DNA of 64,000 nucleotides from Serratia ureilytica (GTDB taxonomy: Bacteria > Pseudomonadota > Gammaproteobacteria > Enterobacterales > Enterobacteriaceae): NCBI RefSeq assembly GCF_013375155.1, contig NZ_JABXOF010000016.1, positions 1 through 64,000 of the forward strand. Reading direction: 5' to 3'. The stretch's first letter is position 1. Every line of letters begins with the position of its first letter. A program made the translations under genes and the position numbers. Shown piece by piece: positions 30,213 through 39,542 of the stretch. The notes below the pieces were generated by a model that worked only from the letters and a program-made list of their open reading frames with translations, ran no database searches and was not told the origin of the DNA.

Positions 30213-30243
30213 AACGCGCTCCTTGTCCGTTATTGAGAAAAAT

Positions 30244-30266
30244 GAAAAGTTACAATATAACATAAC
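30244..30266. promoter_or_regulatory. Zur operator of zinT
   Basis: A 23-bp near-palindrome has a GAAAAGTTACA left half and TATAACATAAC right half. It matches the recalled Zur consensus (GAAATGTTATA-W-TATAACATTTC) at 19 of 23 positions. It lies at the expected promoter distance from the zinT TTG. Confidence 0.75.
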
Positions 30267-30451
30267 AGTTTTCAATCCCTGTCGCACAGCAGGCAATGTG
30301 TTGCACGCCCCTGCCGCAGGGCTATACTCGGAGAAGATGCGCGGTGTTGCACCGCCTTCTGCCGGGACGGGCGCCGGATCGACCGCCGTTCGCCCCTTTG
30401 CGTACCGGCATTTTTATTTCACTGATTTGCAATGGTTAATTATGACTTGAA

Positions 30452-30459
30452 CTATGCTT
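30452..30459 (+). promoter_or_regulatory. sigma-S-type -10 element of ycgB
   Basis: CTATGCTT fits the extended -10 consensus KCTAYRCTTAA typical of RpoS promoters and lies 52 bp before the ycgB ATG. E. coli ycgB is RpoS-dependent (family knowledge). Confidence 0.5.
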
Positions 30460-30510
30460 GTTACAGGGTCTGCCGTTTGAGCAAGGCCCGTGAATAATGA
30501 GGGTGCGCTG

Positions 30511-32046
30511 ATGACTACTTCAACACATGACAAGGTTAAGGATGATAAACGTCTGAGCGATGGACCGGACTGGACGTTCGAACTGCTGCAGGTGTATTTG
30601 GAGCAGATCGACCGCGTCGCCAAGCATTACCGGCTCGACACCTACCCCCATCAGATCGAGGTGATCACCTCAGAACAGATGATGGACGCCTATTCGAGCG
30701 TCGGCATGCCGATCAACTATACCCATTGGTCCTTCGGCAAAAAATTCATCGAAACCGAGCAGCGCTACAAACAGGGCCAGCAAGGGCTGGCGTATGAAAT
30801 CGTCATCAACTCCAATCCCTGCATCGCCTACCTGATGGAGGAGAACACCATCACCATGCAGGCGCTGGTGATGGCGCACGCCTGCTATGGCCACAACTCG
30901 TTCTTCAAGAATAACTACCTGTTCCGCAGTTGGACCGACGCCAGCTCCATCGTCGATTACCTGCTGTTTGCTCGCCACTACATCAGCCAGTGCGAAGAAC
31001 GCTACGGCGTCGAAGAAGTGGAACGGCTGCTGGACTCCTGCCATGCGCTGATGAACTACGGGGTCGACAGGTACAAACGCCCGCAAAAAATCTCTTTGGT
31101 GGAAGAAAAAGCGCGCCAGAAAAGCCGCGAAGAGTATCTGCAAAGCCAGGTGAATACGCTGTGGAAGACCCTGCCACGCGTCGAGCGCGAAGAGTCGCCT
31201 GAGCAGGCGCGCCGATATCCGAGCGAACCGCAGGAAAATATCCTCTATTTTATCGAGAAGAATGCGCCGCTGCTGGAACCGTGGCAGCGTGAGGTGCTGC
31301 GCATCGTGCGCAAAGTCAGCCAATATTTCTACCCGCAAAAACAGACCCAGGTAATGAACGAGGGGTGGGCGACCTTCTGGCACTACACCATCCTTAACCA
31401 TCTTTACGACGAAGGCCGGGTGACCGAGCGGTTCATGCTGGAGTTTTTGCACAGCCACACCAACGTGGTTTATCAGCCGCCGTACAACAGCCCATACTAT
31501 AACGGCATCAACCCGTACGCTCTGGGCTTCGCCATGTTCCAGGACATCAAGCGCATCTGCCAATCGCCGACCGAGGAAGATCGCTACTGGTTCCCGGACA
31601 TCGCCGGTAAAGACTGGTTGGACACGTTGCACTTCGCCATGCGCGACTTTAAGGATGAGAGCTTTATCAGCCAGTTCCTGTCGCCCAAAGTGATGCGCGA
31701 CTTCCGCTTGTTTACCGTGCTGGACGACGATCGCAACAACTACCTGGAAATTGCCGCGATCCATAACGAAGCGGGCTACCGGGCAATCCGCCAGGAGCTG
31801 TCGGCTCAATACAATCTGAGCAACCACGAGCCGAACATTCAGATCTGGAACGTAGACCTGCGCGGCGACCGTTCGCTGACGCTGCGCTACATCCCGCAGG
31901 AGCGCGCGCCGCTCGATAAGAGCCGCCGCGACGTGTTGAAGCACCTGCATCGCCTGTGGGGCTTCGACGTGATCCTCGAGCAGCAAAACGAAGACGGCAG
32001 CGTGGAATTGCTCGACCGCTGCCCGCCGCGGCCTACGCCGCTGTAA
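30511..32046 (+). CDS. ycgB: SpoVR family protein YcgB
   Basis: This 511-aa protein is collinear with E. coli YcgB. The SpoVR core has MNEGWATFWHYTILNHLYDEG and a conserved AHACYGHNSFFKNNYLFR block. Its biochemical function is unknown; SpoVR was named for Bacillus spore cortex formation, and in enterobacteria it is linked to stress and stationary phase. The ATG at 30511 has GAGGG 8 bp upstream. A sigma-S-like -10 lies in the promoter region. A terminator at 32061 separates it from the convergent fadR. Confidence 0.94.
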   Translation: MTTSTHDKVKDDKRLSDGPDWTFELLQVYLEQIDRVAKHYRLDTYPHQIEVITSEQMMDAYSSVGMPINYTHWSFGKKFIETEQRYKQGQQGLAYEIVINSNPCIAYLMEENTITMQALVMAHACYGHNSFFKNNYLFRSWTDASSIVDYLLFARHYISQCEERYGVEEVERLLDSCHALMNYGVDRYKRPQKISLVEEKARQKSREEYLQSQVNTLWKTLPRVEREESPEQARRYPSEPQENILYFIEKNAPLLEPWQREVLRIVRKVSQYFYPQKQTQVMNEGWATFWHYTILNHLYDEGRVTERFMLEFLHSHTNVVYQPPYNSPYYNGINPYALGFAMFQDIKRICQSPTEEDRYWFPDIAGKDWLDTLHFAMRDFKDESFISQFLSPKVMRDFRLFTVLDDDRNNYLEIAAIHNEAGYRAIRQELSAQYNLSNHEPNIQIWNVDLRGDRSLTLRYIPQERAPLDKSRRDVLKHLHRLWGFDVILEQQNEDGSVELLDRCPPRPTPL

Positions 32047-32060
32047 CCGCCATAACGACA

Positions 32061-32086
32061 AAGGGCGCCAACACGGCGCCCTAATT
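32061..32086. terminator. terminator between ycgB and fadR
   Basis: A 7-bp stem GGGCGCC/GGCGCCC with an AACAC loop, with A residues before and TAATTAT after. Confidence 0.7.
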
Positions 32087-32103
32087 ATGTCATTCGCACG
32101 GCA

Positions 32104-32823
32104 TCAGCGGCGCGCTTCGGTCAGATCGCTCGGCATGGTGCCCTGCATGCTCTGCCAAATCGCCCCGCTGTCTTTACCGTAGTTGCGCACGGTGTCCATC
32201 ACCTGGTCGTACAGCTTCTCATGGCAAAGCGTAGACAGCTTGCTGTAGAAGGTCAGCGCCAGCTTGCGCGCTTCCGGGTTGGAGAAGTAGTAACGACCCA
32301 CGCGGGTGTACAGCCCTTTCAGGCCGTTGAAAATCAGGCCATAGATCGGGTTGCCGGAAGCGAACGCCAGACCACGGAAGATCTCATAGTCCAAGACATT
32401 GAAGGCATCCGCCTGATCTTCCACCTCGGCGGCTTTCGCCAGCACTTCCTGCGCCTGCTCAGGATGATTGCGCACCGCAGCGCGAATAAAGATCGACGCG
32501 ATATTGGTACGCACGGACAGCAGGTTATCGATCAGCTGCGGGACGCTTTTGTGATCGAGACGAGCCACGGTCTCAAGGATATTGAGGCCGGACGTTTCCC
32601 AGAAATTGTTCACTTTGGTCGGTTTACCATGCTGAATGGTCAACCAGCCATCGCGGGCAAGACGTTGCAACACTTCACGTAACGTAGTGCGCGTGACGCC
32701 AATCAACTCCGAAAGCTCACGCTCCGCGGGCAAAATAGAGCCAGGGGGGAAGCGATTATTCCAAATACTCTCAATAATGTACTCTTCCGCGAAACCGGCA
32801 GGACTCTGCGCCTTTATGACCAT
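32104..32823 (-). CDS. fadR: fatty acid metabolism regulator FadR
   Basis: The 239-aa length equals E. coli FadR. The N-terminal GntR-type winged helix has [19 protein letters not shown] and [17 protein letters not shown] as recognition helix. The C-terminal seven-helix acyl-CoA-binding domain holds [14 protein letters not shown] [13 protein letters not shown]. FadR represses fad genes and activates fabA/fabB until long-chain acyl-CoA releases it. It is divergent from nhaB, as in E. coli. A FadR-like box lies before fadD in this window. Confidence 0.97.
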   Translation of the reverse strand: MVIKAQSPAGFAEEYIIESIWNNRFPPGSILPAERELSELIGVTRTTLREVLQRLARDGWLTIQHGKPTKVNNFWETSGLNILETVARLDHKSVPQLIDNLLSVRTNIASIFIRAAVRNHPEQAQEVLAKAAEVEDQADAFNVLDYEIFRGLAFASGNPIYGLIFNGLKGLYTRVGRYYFSNPEARKLALTFYSKLSTLCHEKLYDQVMDTVRNYGKDSGAIWQSMQGTMPSDLTEARR

Positions 32824-33066
32824 GTGTTTGACGTTCCGTTGCGACGATAAAATCAGTAAAAGTAATCAGCTCATCATACCAGATCACACAGACATGACAT
32901 AGCGTGAGCGAAAAACAATAAACGAAAGTGTGCATAAAGTGGCAAAAAACGCGCAAAAACACCGGCCCTGAGAAATTTGCCGCCGTAAAACAAGCTCCGG
33001 TTGCGCCCGCCCCCGCCGCGTTGTTAGGGTACGTGCTACGACTGATTTAAGGATGCATAAAGGACA

Positions 33067-34632
33067 ATGGAAACAACCCTGCGCAGCGCCCTGCTCAAAA
33101 ACTTCCTGGGGCAATCTCCCGACTGGTACAAACTGACCATTCTCATTTTCCTGGCGATCAACCCGCTGGTGTTCTTTTTCGCCAGCCCGTTTCTCGCGGG
33201 TTGGCTGTTGGTGATCGAGTTCATCTTTACCCTGGCGATGGCGTTGAAATGTTACCCGCTGCTGCCGGGCGGCCTGCTGGCGCTGGAGGCCGTGGCCATC
33301 GGCATGACCAGCCCGGCGCAGGTTTCGCAAGAAATCGAACACAATCTGGAAGTGCTGCTGCTGCTGGTCTTTATGGTGGCCGGCATCTACTTTATGAAGC
33401 AACTGCTGCTGTTCGTGTTCACCAAGCTGCTGCTCAATATCCACTCGAAAACGCTGCTGTCGCTGGCGTTCTGCCTGGCGGCCGCCTTCCTTTCCGCCTT
33501 CCTCGATGCGCTGACGGTCGTCGCGGTAGTGATCAGCGTCGCCACGGGGTTCTATTCCATCTATCACAATGTGACGTCGAACCGCTCCGACGGCGACATC
33601 GGCGATGACAGCGATTTCACCGGCGAAGAGCGCAAGCAGACGCTGGAGCAATTCCGCGCCTTTCTGCGCAGCCTGCTGATGCACGCCGGCGTCGGCACCG
33701 CGCTCGGCGGAGTCATGACCATGGTGGGCGAGCCACAGAACCTGATCATCGCCAAAAGCGCGGGCTGGGGCTTTATCGACTTCTTCCTGCGGATGGCGCC
33801 GGTCACTTTGCCGGTGCTGGCATGCGGCCTGCTGGTCTGCTGGCTGGTAGAGCGTTTTCGCCTGTTTGGATACGGCACGCCACTGCCGGAAGCGGTGCGT
33901 GAGGTGCTGAAAGAGTATGATCGCAAGGCCACCGCAGGCCGCAGCAAGCAAGAAAGGCTCAAGCTGGTGATGCAAGCCCTGATCGGCGTTTGGCTGGTGC
34001 TGGCGCTGGCCTTCCACCTGGCGGAAGTCGGGCTGATCGGCCTGTCGGTCATCATTCTCGCCACATCGCTGTGCGGCGTGAACGACGAACACGCCATCGG
34101 CAAAGCGTTCCAGGAGGCGCTGCCGTTCACCGCCCTGCTGACGGTATTTTTCACCGTGGTGGCCGTGATCATTGAGCAACACCTGTTCAGCCCGGTGATC
34201 CAGTTTGTACTGCGCGCCGAGCCCGCTTCTCAGCTTTCGCTGTTCTACCTGTTCAACGGTCTGCTGTCGTCGGTTTCCGACAACGTATTCGTCGGCACGG
34301 TTTACATCAACGAAGCGCGCACCGCGCTGGAAACCGGCGCCATTGCGCTGAAACAGTTCGAACTGTTGGCGGTCGCCATCAATACCGGCACCAACCTGCC
34401 TTCGGTCGCGACCCCTAACGGCCAGGCGGCGTTCCTGTTCCTTTTGACGTCGGCCTTGGCGCCGCTGGTGCGTCTGTCGTATGGCCGCATGGTGTGGATG
34501 GCCCTGCCTTATACGATCGTATTGACCGTGGTCGGCCTGCTGTGCGTACAGTTCACGCTGGAGCCGGCGACCGAACTGTTGACACAGTGGCACTGGCTGA
34601 CGCTGCCGCCTGTCGACGCCATCGGCCACTGA
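33067..34632 (+). CDS. nhaB: Na+/H+ antiporter NhaB
   Basis: This 521-aa inner-membrane protein has about 12 spans. It is close to E. coli NhaB through [48 protein letters not shown] and [33 protein letters not shown]. It exports Na+ in exchange for protons, mainly at neutral pH. AAGGAC lies 5 bp before the ATG at 33067. dsbB follows 120 bp later on the same strand. Confidence 0.96.
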   Translation: METTLRSALLKNFLGQSPDWYKLTILIFLAINPLVFFFASPFLAGWLLVIEFIFTLAMALKCYPLLPGGLLALEAVAIGMTSPAQVSQEIEHNLEVLLLLVFMVAGIYFMKQLLLFVFTKLLLNIHSKTLLSLAFCLAAAFLSAFLDALTVVAVVISVATGFYSIYHNVTSNRSDGDIGDDSDFTGEERKQTLEQFRAFLRSLLMHAGVGTALGGVMTMVGEPQNLIIAKSAGWGFIDFFLRMAPVTLPVLACGLLVCWLVERFRLFGYGTPLPEAVREVLKEYDRKATAGRSKQERLKLVMQALIGVWLVLALAFHLAEVGLIGLSVIILATSLCGVNDEHAIGKAFQEALPFTALLTVFFTVVAVIIEQHLFSPVIQFVLRAEPASQLSLFYLFNGLLSSVSDNVFVGTVYINEARTALETGAIALKQFELLAVAINTGTNLPSVATPNGQAAFLFLLTSALAPLVRLSYGRMVWMALPYTIVLTVVGLLCVQFTLEPATELLTQWHWLTLPPVDAIGH

Positions 34633-34752
34633 TGCGGCGCCGGCAGGGTAAACCGACTATTTTTACGCTGAAACCGGCCCAGGTGGCTGGCAGCGAGGGG
34701 GAATTGGTTTACACTGCCGGTTCAATTGCTTACTGCATGGAAGAATCTAGAT

Positions 34753-35283
34753 ATGTTGCAATTCTTTAACCGCTGTTCACAAGGACGCGGCGCCTGGCTG
34801 CTGATGGCCCTGACAGCGTTGGTGTTGGAACTGGTCGCGCTCTATTTCCAGCACGTTATGCTGCTGCAGCCCTGCGTCATGTGCATTTACGAGCGTTGCG
34901 CGCTGTTCGGCATCCTCGGCGCCTCACTGGTGGGCGCCATCGCGCCGAAAACGCCGCTGCGCTATGTGGCGATCCTGCTGTGGATCTACAGCGCCTGGGA
35001 AGGCGTACAGCTGGCGTGGAAACACACCATGATCCAACTGCACCCCTCGCCGTTCAATACCTGCGATTTCTTCGTCAGCTTCCCGTCCTGGCTGCCGCTG
35101 GATAAATGGCTGCCTGCGGTGTTCCACGCTTCCGGTGACTGTTCCGTGCGTCAATGGCAGTTCCTGACGCTGGAAATGCCACAGTGGCTGGTGGGTATCT
35201 TCGGTGCCTATCTGCTGGTGGCGCTGATTGTGCTGATCGCGCAATTTGTTCGCCCACGCCGCCGCGATTTGTTCGGCCGCTGA
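34753..35283 (+). CDS. dsbB: disulfide bond formation protein B
   Basis: The 176-aa length equals E. coli DsbB. Four membrane helices carry two catalytic Cys pairs: Cys41/Cys44 ([10 protein letters not shown]) and the second-loop Cys in FNTCDFF and SGDCSVR. DsbB reoxidises periplasmic DsbA and passes electrons to quinones. The ATG at 34753 is used since it gives the conserved [17 protein letters not shown] start. The end, RRRDLFGR, also matches. A strong terminator follows. Confidence 0.96.
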   Translation: MLQFFNRCSQGRGAWLLMALTALVLELVALYFQHVMLLQPCVMCIYERCALFGILGASLVGAIAPKTPLRYVAILLWIYSAWEGVQLAWKHTMIQLHPSPFNTCDFFVSFPSWLPLDKWLPAVFHASGDCSVRQWQFLTLEMPQWLVGIFGAYLLVALIVLIAQFVRPRRRDLFGR

Positions 35284-35296
35284 TAGGCCAACAAAC

Positions 35297-35327
35297 AAAA
35301 AACGGCGCCTCAGGGCGCCGTTTTTTT
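35297..35327. terminator. rho-independent terminator of dsbB
   Basis: An A run, the stem CGGCGCC/GGCGCCG with a TCAG loop, then seven T. The A run lets it act on minus too. Confidence 0.9.
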
Positions 35328-35362
35328 AGGGTATTACTGTTGAATTCAGAGATAACCCCATT

Positions 35363-35434
35363 TCAGGTATGTGTAAGGAAGTAAACGAGCACGATCAGTG
35401 CCCCAGCTACGGCAAACAGACGGACCATTTTCAT
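35363..35434 (-). CDS. putative 23-aa membrane peptide
   Basis: The ATG at 35434 encodes a positively charged start (MKMVR), then a hydrophobic helix LFAVAGALIVLVYFL and the tail THT. GAG 7 bp upstream is a weak ribosome site. The shape (two charges, one helix, under 30 aa) is typical of small membrane regulators. No homologue recognised. Confidence 0.45.
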   Translation of the reverse strand: MKMVRLFAVAGALIVLVYFLTHT

Positions 35435-35697
35435 TGTTATGCTCTCGAACTTGCGGGAGAGCGGCCAAATTACCCAACTTATCGTTTAAAAAGAAGCATC
35501 CTGGCTCGATTAAGCGCGTAATTTACATAACATTAAACTTCTGCGTTGCCAGCGGGCCAACACATGCTGTGCAGGCACTTTCCTCACGGCCTGCGGGCAT
35601 CAATAAATTACCGTTATTTATGAACGACTGCGTCTTTGTCACATTCAGAGCACAATATTTTGGTGAAGTTTGCCCATAAAATCCTTATAGTATCGGC

Positions 35698-35766
35698 AAA
35701 GTGAGTACTACCGATTTCCCTGGTGTTGTTGTGTGTCTTGCCCCTCATCTTTGCAGGGGCTTTTTT
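35698..35766 (+). ncRNA. candidate small RNA with ArcZ-like segment
   Basis: A TATAGT -10 box at 35686-35691 predicts a start near 35698. A stem GCCCCT (35740-35745) / AGGGGC (35755-35760) with a 9-nt loop and six T ends the transcript near 35766, about 69 nt in all. No ORF fits between. The segment GATTTCCCTGGTGTTG (35713-35728) equals, from memory, the conserved base-pairing region of ArcZ, but arcZ lies elsewhere in enterobacteria. The -35 box is weak, which suggests an activator or sigma-S. Confidence 0.55.
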
Positions 35767-35933
35767 CCTTCTCCCCCCAACCGTCAGTCCCCGCTGCCTT
35801 TAAATAAATCATTCAAATTTAACTCTGCGCGGTATCACTCATCGGCCATCGCTCGCGCACTAATGATTAAAATCGTTCGTGATTCTTTCCTTATGCTGAA
35901 TGCAGTAGGCCAATGATATCAAGGACACGATTT

Positions 35934-36695
35934 ATGCCGGATAGCACCTTTCCCCCCACGTCTCAGCGCCCGTTCCTGCGGCGCATGCTGCTCAAAGCAG
36001 GGAAAAAATTCCTGCGCTGGAACGGCGAATTTCAGACTCGCCATTCGCTCATCTCCACCACGCCGCGGATCGGTAATCATGAATTTAATTGGGTGGCGGC
36101 GCTGGAAGCCCGTTGGCCTGCCATTCGCCAGGAGTTGGATCGGTTACTGGAGCACCCGGAGGACATCCCCGCGTTCCACCAAATATCACCGGATCAGAAA
36201 CGCATCTCCAAAGGGGATAATTGGAAAACCTTCGGGCTATTTGTCTACGGGCAGCGCGTTGATGAGAACTGCGCCATTTGTCCGCACACCGCACAGGCGG
36301 TCAGCGAGATCCCCGGCATGCGCACCGCCATGTTTTCGATCCTTAAGCCGCACTATCACATCGTCCCCCACAAAGGCCCGACTCGTGCCGTGGTGCGCGC
36401 GCATTTGGGATTGATCGTGCCAAAGGATCGGGAAAAGCTCTGGATCCGCGTCGACGATCAGATCCTGCACTGGGATGAAGGCAAGGTCATTTTATTTGAT
36501 GACTCTTATGAACACGAGGTGCGCAATGATACCGACGAACTGCGTGCGGTGCTGTTTCTCGATATCGACCGGCCGATGGACAAAGTGGGGACGGCGGTAA
36601 ATAAACTGCTGTTCAGCCTGATTAAAGCCAGCCCTTACGTGAAGCAGCCGCTGAAAAATCTGGCCAACTGGCGCCGCCGCGACAAAAAAGAGTGA
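35934..36695 (+). CDS. aspartyl/asparaginyl beta-hydroxylase family protein, LpxO-like
   Basis: This 253-aa Fe(II)/2-oxoglutarate dioxygenase domain protein has iron ligands likely in the HIVPHKGPT stretch and the second His in DDSYEHEVRND. 2-oxoglutarate is bound by the Arg in VVRAHLGLIVP. Members without a membrane helix at this size include LpxO-type lipid A 2-hydroxylases of other enterobacteria, so lipid A secondary-acyl hydroxylation is the best guess (inference). AAGGA precedes the ATG at 35934. It is flanked by the candidate sRNA and by ycgN. Confidence 0.78.
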   Translation: MPDSTFPPTSQRPFLRRMLLKAGKKFLRWNGEFQTRHSLISTTPRIGNHEFNWVAALEARWPAIRQELDRLLEHPEDIPAFHQISPDQKRISKGDNWKTFGLFVYGQRVDENCAICPHTAQAVSEIPGMRTAMFSILKPHYHIVPHKGPTRAVVRAHLGLIVPKDREKLWIRVDDQILHWDEGKVILFDDSYEHEVRNDTDELRAVLFLDIDRPMDKVGTAVNKLLFSLIKASPYVKQPLKNLANWRRRDKKE

Positions 36696-36728
36696 AGTGA
36701 CGGCTTGCCTGCCGGTTAGCGCAATTGC

Positions 36729-36760
36729 AGAGGGCGGCGTGTCCTGACACGCCGCCCTCT
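36729..36760. terminator. bidirectional terminator between the LpxO-like gene and ycgN
   Basis: A perfect 15-bp inverted repeat (AGAGGGCGGCGTGTC and its complement) separated by CT. It is a strong hairpin between convergent genes; T runs are short. Confidence 0.75.
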
Positions 36761-36798
36761 TGCATGAAAACGCGTCTTGCTGCGCAAGGGGGCCGGCG

Positions 36799-37245
36799 TT
36801 ATCTGGCCCAGTCCGGTTTGTTGAGGATATGGTCCTGCCAGTCCACCACTTCGCTCTCGCGCACCGCGATATGCCGCACCGTGATGCGCTCACCGTGCAT
36901 CGCCGCCTTGGAGCCGCTCAGCAACGGGTGCCAGGGGAACAGCGGCTTGCCTTCGCCGATCAGGCGATAGGCGCAGGTCGGCGGCAACCAATCGAAGGTG
37001 GTGAGGTTTTCGCGCGTCAATTTGATGCAGTCCTCTTCCAGCTCGAAGCGCCGCTCGTAGTTACGGCATTGGCAGGATTTGATGTTGAGCTGGTTGCAGG
37101 CTACGTTGGTAAAATAAATCTCGTCGGTATCTTCGTCGATCAGCTTATTCAAACAGCATTGCCCGCACCCGTCGCACAGCGATTCCCACTCTTGTTCTGA
37201 CATTTCCGCCAGCGTTTTCTGTTGCCAAAAAGCGAGTTGTGACAT
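36799..37245 (-). CDS. ycgN: YcgN family cysteine cluster protein
   Basis: This 148-aa protein has the UPF0153/YkgJ-like cysteine cluster CDGCGQCC near residue 29, [17 protein letters not shown] and a later single Cys in PTCAYRL. It probably binds zinc or an iron-sulfur cluster; function unknown. It is close to E. coli YcgN through the C-terminal [15 protein letters not shown]. Same strand as ycgM with a 122-bp gap. Confidence 0.92.
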   Translation of the reverse strand: MSQLAFWQQKTLAEMSEQEWESLCDGCGQCCLNKLIDEDTDEIYFTNVACNQLNIKSCQCRNYERRFELEEDCIKLTRENLTTFDWLPPTCAYRLIGEGKPLFPWHPLLSGSKAAMHGERITVRHIAVRESEVVDWQDHILNKPDWAR

Positions 37246-37367
37246 GTTAGCGTCCGGTTTCGGTAAATGGATAACTCACCTGCGCACAGGTTCGAGGGGG
37301 GACTATATAGACATTTTAGCCGCGAGATGCAAGTTTTGCCGCCGACGATGCCGGCGGCCAACAGCGA

Positions 37368-38024
37368 TCAGATCACCCGGGTGCTGAGCGCTTTACCGTT
37401 CAGACTGATTTTCAGCATGTCGCCGGAAGCCATCGGGCCTACGCCCTGCGGCGTGCCGGTCAGGATGATGTCGCCGGCGCGCAGCGTGAAGAAACGGCTC
37501 ATGTAGCTGATTAGCGGCAGGATCGGCGTGATCATGTCACGCGTATTGCCCTGCTGGCGCAGTTGATCGTTGACGGTCAACGACAGCTCGGCGTTTTGCG
37601 GATCGCCGAATTCCGCCACCGGGATAAATCCCGACATCGGGCAGGAACCGTCGAAGGCCTTGGCCTTTTCCCACGGCTGACCGGCTTTTTTAAAACCGGC
37701 TTGCAGATCGCGCAGCGTCAGATCAAGCGCCACGCCGTAACCGGCAATCGCACGCGCCACGCGATCTTCGTTGGCCTGCTTCAACGGCGTGCCGATCAGT
37801 ACCGCCAGCTCTACCTCATGATGCACCGCACCGAACTCTTTAGGGATGGCCACCGGCTGGCGGATATCGCATAGCGCCGTCTCCGGTTTGATAAACACCA
37901 CCGGCTCGACGGACACCGCACTGCCCATTTCCTTGATGTGATCGGCGTAGTTGCTGCCGACGCAGACCACCTTGTTCACCGGGAAATCGAGCAGCGAACC
38001 CTGCCAGTCTCTGTGTTGATACAT
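37368..38024 (-). CDS. ycgM: fumarylacetoacetate hydrolase family protein YcgM
   Basis: This 218-aa FAH-superfamily enzyme has the metal-binding HHEVELAVLIG motif and a typical DIILTGTPQGVGPM near the end. It is close to E. coli YcgM. Family members hydrolyse or decarboxylate short diketo acids, for example oxaloacetate or acylpyruvate. The substrate is not fixed by sequence. It lies between the lytic transglycosylase and ycgN on the same strand. Confidence 0.93.
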   Translation of the reverse strand: MYQHRDWQGSLLDFPVNKVVCVGSNYADHIKEMGSAVSVEPVVFIKPETALCDIRQPVAIPKEFGAVHHEVELAVLIGTPLKQANEDRVARAIAGYGVALDLTLRDLQAGFKKAGQPWEKAKAFDGSCPMSGFIPVAEFGDPQNAELSLTVNDQLRQQGNTRDMITPILPLISYMSRFFTLRAGDIILTGTPQGVGPMASGDMLKISLNGKALSTRVI

Positions 38025-38082
38025 ACCGCTTCTCCCAAACTGTAGAGGCTTGGCGCGCCAAGCCGATTATTGGTGTGCCGGA

Positions 38083-39108
38083 TCAATGCCCGATCGCGTC
38101 TGCCATCATACCCACGGCGATAGCGAAATAGTAAGAGCGATTCCAGTGCATCAGGGTGCGGAAATTATCATAGACCAGGAAGGTCCGCCCCTGCAGATCA
38201 TCCGGCGCGATGATCCAGCCGCGCTGCACGGCGTGCGGCAACGCGCGGCCATCCGCACGGCGCACGCCGCGTTTCTGCCAGTCGTTGACGCTGCGCGCCT
38301 GCGCGTCTTTCAGGCCCAGTTCGGCTCGATTGAAGCCGGCGGGCAGTTTGACCTCGCGCCCCCAACCGATGCCGGGCTGCCAGCCCTCTTTGGACAGGTA
38401 GCTGGCCGTGGACGCGAAAACGTCGTCAATGTTATTCCAGATATCGATGCGCCCGTCACCGTCGCCGTCCGCCGCATAGCGCAGGAAGGAGCTTGGCATA
38501 AACTGACATTGCCCCATCGCGCCGGCCCAGGACCCTTTGAGCGACGTATCGCCAACGTGCCCCTGTTCGACTATCTGCAACGCCGCCAGCAGCTCCCGGC
38601 TGAAAAAGGCCTCGCGGCGCCCTTCGAACGCCAGCGTCGCCAGCGCGGACACCACGTCCTCCCGCCCCTGGATCTTGCCATAGGCGCTCTCCATGCCCCA
38701 CAGCGCGATGATATAGCGCCCCGGCACCCGATAGCGTTCGCTGGCCCGCAGCCATTGCGCATGGCGCTGCCGGTACAGTTCGCGCCCCTGCCGCACCTTG
38801 GCGGGCGACATCACCCGCCGCAGGTAATCATCCAAAGTGATCTTCTGCTCCGGCTGATTGCGGTCGGCCTTGATCACCCGATCGACGAAGTGGATTTGCG
38901 CAAAGGCGCGGTCAAGGGTGGCCTGACTGATGCCCTGTTCCCGCGCCCGGCGCTTCAGTTGCTCGACATACGCCGGGAACTGCGCCGGATCGCGCCCGCT
39001 GGTCGCCAGCGTCGTCTCCTGCGCCGCCTGCGGTGCGCCCGGCATCATCGCACCGCCCAGCGCCAGCCAAACGGCCAACGCGGTACTTCTCGCCGAACGT
39101 GTCATCAT
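38083..39108 (-). CDS. lytic murein transglycosylase, MltB/SltB family
   Basis: This 341-aa protein has a signal peptide (RSTALAVWLALGGAMMPGAPQAA) without a lipobox Cys. The catalytic Glu lies in ALWGMESAYGKIQG near residue 145. Family motifs AGAMGQCQFMPSSFLRYAADGDGDG and DVFASTASYLSKEGW follow. The C-terminal peptidoglycan-binding type extension found in some members is not clear. It cleaves murein between MurNAc and GlcNAc to form 1,6-anhydroMurNAc. It precedes ycgM on the same strand. Confidence 0.88.
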   Translation of the reverse strand: MMTRSARSTALAVWLALGGAMMPGAPQAAQETTLATSGRDPAQFPAYVEQLKRRAREQGISQATLDRAFAQIHFVDRVIKADRNQPEQKITLDDYLRRVMSPAKVRQGRELYRQRHAQWLRASERYRVPGRYIIALWGMESAYGKIQGREDVVSALATLAFEGRREAFFSRELLAALQIVEQGHVGDTSLKGSWAGAMGQCQFMPSSFLRYAADGDGDGRIDIWNNIDDVFASTASYLSKEGWQPGIGWGREVKLPAGFNRAELGLKDAQARSVNDWQKRGVRRADGRALPHAVQRGWIIAPDDLQGRTFLVYDNFRTLMHWNRSYYFAIAVGMMADAIGH

Positions 39109-39133
39109 GCCTCCCCTGACCGTGGCGGCGGTC

Positions 39134-39406
39134 TCAGGCCTTGTCGCCCGCCAAATGCTGATTGAGCAGGTTTTCCACCGGCGGCGGGAACTGCAGGTAA
39201 TAACCTTCGTCTTTCAGCGCCTGTTTCACCTTTTCGATATCCGCCGAGGCCAATTTCTTGCGTTCATCGAGTGAAAGCATCATGGCGAATTGCGGTACGC
39301 CGAAACTTTTCATCAGCGCTTCCGGCACACGAGAGAAATCGTCTTTTTTTTCGACATAAAGATAAGTTTGATCGCGTTTCGGGCTTCTATAGATCACACA
39401 AAGCAT
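39134..39406 (-). CDS. ycgL: YcgL domain protein
   Basis: This 90-aa protein has the YcgL-domain start [20 protein letters not shown] and an amphipathic C-terminal helix. The structure is known in family members but the function is not. It is divergent from minC with 136 bp between, and this adjacency of ycgL with minCDE is the same in E. coli. Confidence 0.93.
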   Translation of the reverse strand: MLCVIYRSPKRDQTYLYVEKKDDFSRVPEALMKSFGVPQFAMMLSLDERKKLASADIEKVKQALKDEGYYLQFPPPVENLLNQHLAGDKA

Positions 39407-39542
39407 TTTTTTAACTCTATTTAATTGAGGGAGCGTCTTGCCTGGATATAACTCTGACTATAACATGCTTATAGTACATCGGAATATCGCACCCCGAGTG
39501 GTATTCCGGGGATTTAAAGTTGCTGAGACTGAGTCAGGATAG

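Noticed and set aside
32884-34629. 581-codon open frame antisense to nhaB
   Set aside because: It mirrors nhaB, is rich in Gln/Arg/His as expected of GC-rich shadow frames, and has no recognisable domain or ribosome site.
35698-35766. Calling the sRNA candidate RprA or ArcZ itself
   Set aside because: Only short segments agree with each, and genome context differs from both known loci.
35701-35916. 71-codon ORF covering the candidate sRNA
   Set aside because: It reads through a strong terminator hairpin and has no ribosome site or family.
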